From an uncultured Marinicella sp. (GTDB taxonomy: Bacteria; Pseudomonadota; Gammaproteobacteria; Xanthomonadales; Marinicellaceae), in contig CANNBS010000004.1 in NCBI GenBank assembly GCA_947502925.1, forward strand, positions 62,001 through 126,000: a stretch of DNA of 64,000 bases. Direction: 5' to 3'. Positions 62,983-64,000 of the stretch are shown piece by piece; positions within the stretch are counted from its first letter, which is position 1, and every line of letters starts with the position of its first letter. The position numbers and the translations under genes are program-made. The notes under the pieces are model-generated. The model did not search any database, had not been told where the DNA came from, and worked only from the letters and a program-made list of their open reading frames with translations.

Positions 62983-63927
62983 ATGACGATTAACTGGTTT
63001 CCCGGCCACATGCACAAAGCCCAAAAAGAAATTCGGGCTTTGTTGCCGGAGGTGGATTTGGTGATTGAGGTGCTGGATGCGCGGTTACCGTACAGTTCAC
63101 AAAATCCTTTGTTGGCCAAAATCCGCGGGCATAAGCCGACCATTCAGTTATTAAATAAAGCGGATTTGGCTGATGCCGATGTTACCGGGCAATGGCTGCA
63201 GGCTTTTGAACAAGTGGATCAGGCTAAAGCCTATGCCGTCAGTCTGTCTGAACCGGCAGTGATGAAACAGATTCCTGACTGGTGTCGCGCCATGTTTCCG
63301 GAGCGTGAAGTCAATAAAAAGCCCATTCAGGTACTGATTATGGGTGTCCCCAATGCCGGTAAATCAACGGTGATTAATGTGATTGCCGAACGCGGCATAG
63401 CCACCACCGGTGATGAAGCGGCGGTGACCAAACGACAGCAGCGGATTAAATTACCAAAAAATGTGATTTTGCATGACACCCCAGGTGTTTTATGGCCGCG
63501 ATTTGATAATCAATACAGCGCCCATCGTTTGGCAATCGCCGGCAGCATTAAATCTTCAGTGGTCGATATGGGGGATTTGGCGCATTTTCTCACCACCTTT
63601 TTAGTCGCTCATTATCCTGATGCCATCTATGAGCGGTTTGAAATCCGAATTGATGATTCATTCGATCATCACGATGAGATGGCGGTCTATGAACTGATGG
63701 AAGACATGGCCAAAGCCCGGCATTTTGTCAAAGCAGGCAATCAGGCGGATATGGAGCGCTTTTACCGCCAGTTAATTACTGAATTCAGACAAGGCCAGTT
63801 AGGCCGAATCACACTGGAAACGCCGGCCATGCAAAAAAAGGAAGTGGCGGAAGTTGAGCAGATACTGGCGGAAAAGGCCGCTAAAAAAGCCGCGCGAAAA
63901 GAGCGGTTTAAAAAGAAACGAACGTGA
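62983..63927 (+). CDS. Circularly permuted ribosome-biogenesis GTPase (YlqF/RbgA family)
   Basis: This 314-residue protein has permuted GTPase motifs: WFPGHMHKAQKEI, G4 NKADLAD, G1 GVPNAGKST and G3 DTPGVLWP. In Bacillus RbgA acts late in 50S assembly. A Lys/Ala/Arg-rich C-terminal tail (EKAAKKAARKERFKKKRT) may contact rRNA. Its stop overlaps the next start by four bases (GTGA), so the two genes are co-translated. Confidence 0.92.
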   Translation: MTINWFPGHMHKAQKEIRALLPEVDLVIEVLDARLPYSSQNPLLAKIRGHKPTIQLLNKADLADADVTGQWLQAFEQVDQAKAYAVSLSEPAVMKQIPDWCRAMFPEREVNKKPIQVLIMGVPNAGKSTVINVIAERGIATTGDEAAVTKRQQRIKLPKNVILHDTPGVLWPRFDNQYSAHRLAIAGSIKSSVVDMGDLAHFLTTFLVAHYPDAIYERFEIRIDDSFDHHDEMAVYELMEDMAKARHFVKAGNQADMERFYRQLITEFRQGQLGRITLETPAMQKKEVAEVEQILAEKAAKKAARKERFKKKRT

Positions 63928-64000
63928 TTGATTACCGACCGCCTGAAACGGCCATTGAAGTGGTTTATGGTGACGCCGATATTCTGGTGGTGAATAAGCC
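63924..64000 (+). CDS. RluA-family pseudouridine synthase, N-terminal fragment
   Basis: The last bases encode VIDYRPPETAIEVVYGDADILVVNKP from a GTG start. The segment DADILVVNKP is the conserved RluA-family core before the catalytic Asp region. The gene runs off the window. The family is fairly clear, but which RluA subgroup (RluA, RluC or RluD) is not. Confidence 0.75.
   Translation, partial: MIDYRPPETAIEVVYGDADILVVNK

Overview
The window reads as a chromosomal piece of a moderately AT-rich, probably marine gammaproteobacterium. The evidence is the gammaproteobacterial housekeeping set (DsbD, a Fis-type regulator directly before purH-purD, fused MnmC, AcnA, PilU, DUF3426 and DUF2333 proteins, HtpG) and a Fur-type box before a TonB receptor. 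A Marinicella-like lineage would fit, but this is an impression and not a database result. No tRNA, rRNA, CRISPR array or prophage was seen.

Layout. 1-9 kb is core metabolism: the 3' end of dsbD, a hairpin-rich inverted-repeat element (646-914), aroQ-accB-accC-prmA, a DUF3426 zinc-ribbon protein with fis, purH-purD, and a hemolysin III homologue. 9-15 kb holds an iron-type TonB receptor behind a Fur-like box, an ApbE lipoprotein, a DUF819 membrane protein and two small genes. 15-28.9 kb has acnA behind a clear promoter, DUF488, a YggS-type protein, a LOG-family protein, mnmC, a Ser/Thr kinase fused to a formylglycine-generating-enzyme-like domain, a GT39-type glycosyltransferase, an MltD-like lytic transglycosylase, a TerB-like protein and pilU.

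29-37.2 kb is the most striking part: one tight operon that starts with a small YIDPGSGS membrane protein. Its next three genes match the Campylobacter jejuni CDP-phosphoramidate module (glutamine kinase Cj1418, gamma-glutamyl-CDP-amidate hydrolase Cj1417, phosphoglutamine cytidylyltransferase Cj1416). The kinase carries an extra N-terminal nucleotidyltransferase-like domain. The operon continues with a CDP-glycerol-phosphotransferase-like protein, a YidC paralogue and a formyltransferase-like protein. I infer synthesis and transfer of a phosphoramidate or related phospho-group to a surface glycan or polymer. 37.3-44.4 kb adds further surface-modification genes: a sulfatase-superfamily membrane enzyme, a metallophosphoesterase, an FkbM methyltransferase, a sulfotransferase and an ABC-exporter-like membrane protein without an ATPase domain.

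44.4-59.6 kb is an AT-rich accessory island. Two type IV pilin genes (47.7 and 52.5 kb) are each followed by alkaline-phosphatase-superfamily membrane enzymes, suggesting duplicated pilin plus modification cassettes. The island is bracketed by six type II toxin-antitoxin modules, three on each side. Two have broken toxin genes, one is split by a miniature palindromic element with a 5-bp target duplication, and one has an apparently leaderless promoter with its operator inside the spacer. Three copies of a roughly 37-bp repeat, each followed by G/T-rich DNA, an IS3-family transposase remnant and a truncated methyltransferase-like gene point to repeated rearrangement. 59.8-64 kb returns to core genes: DUF2333, htpG, a YlqF/RbgA-type GTPase and the start of an RluA-type pseudouridine synthase.
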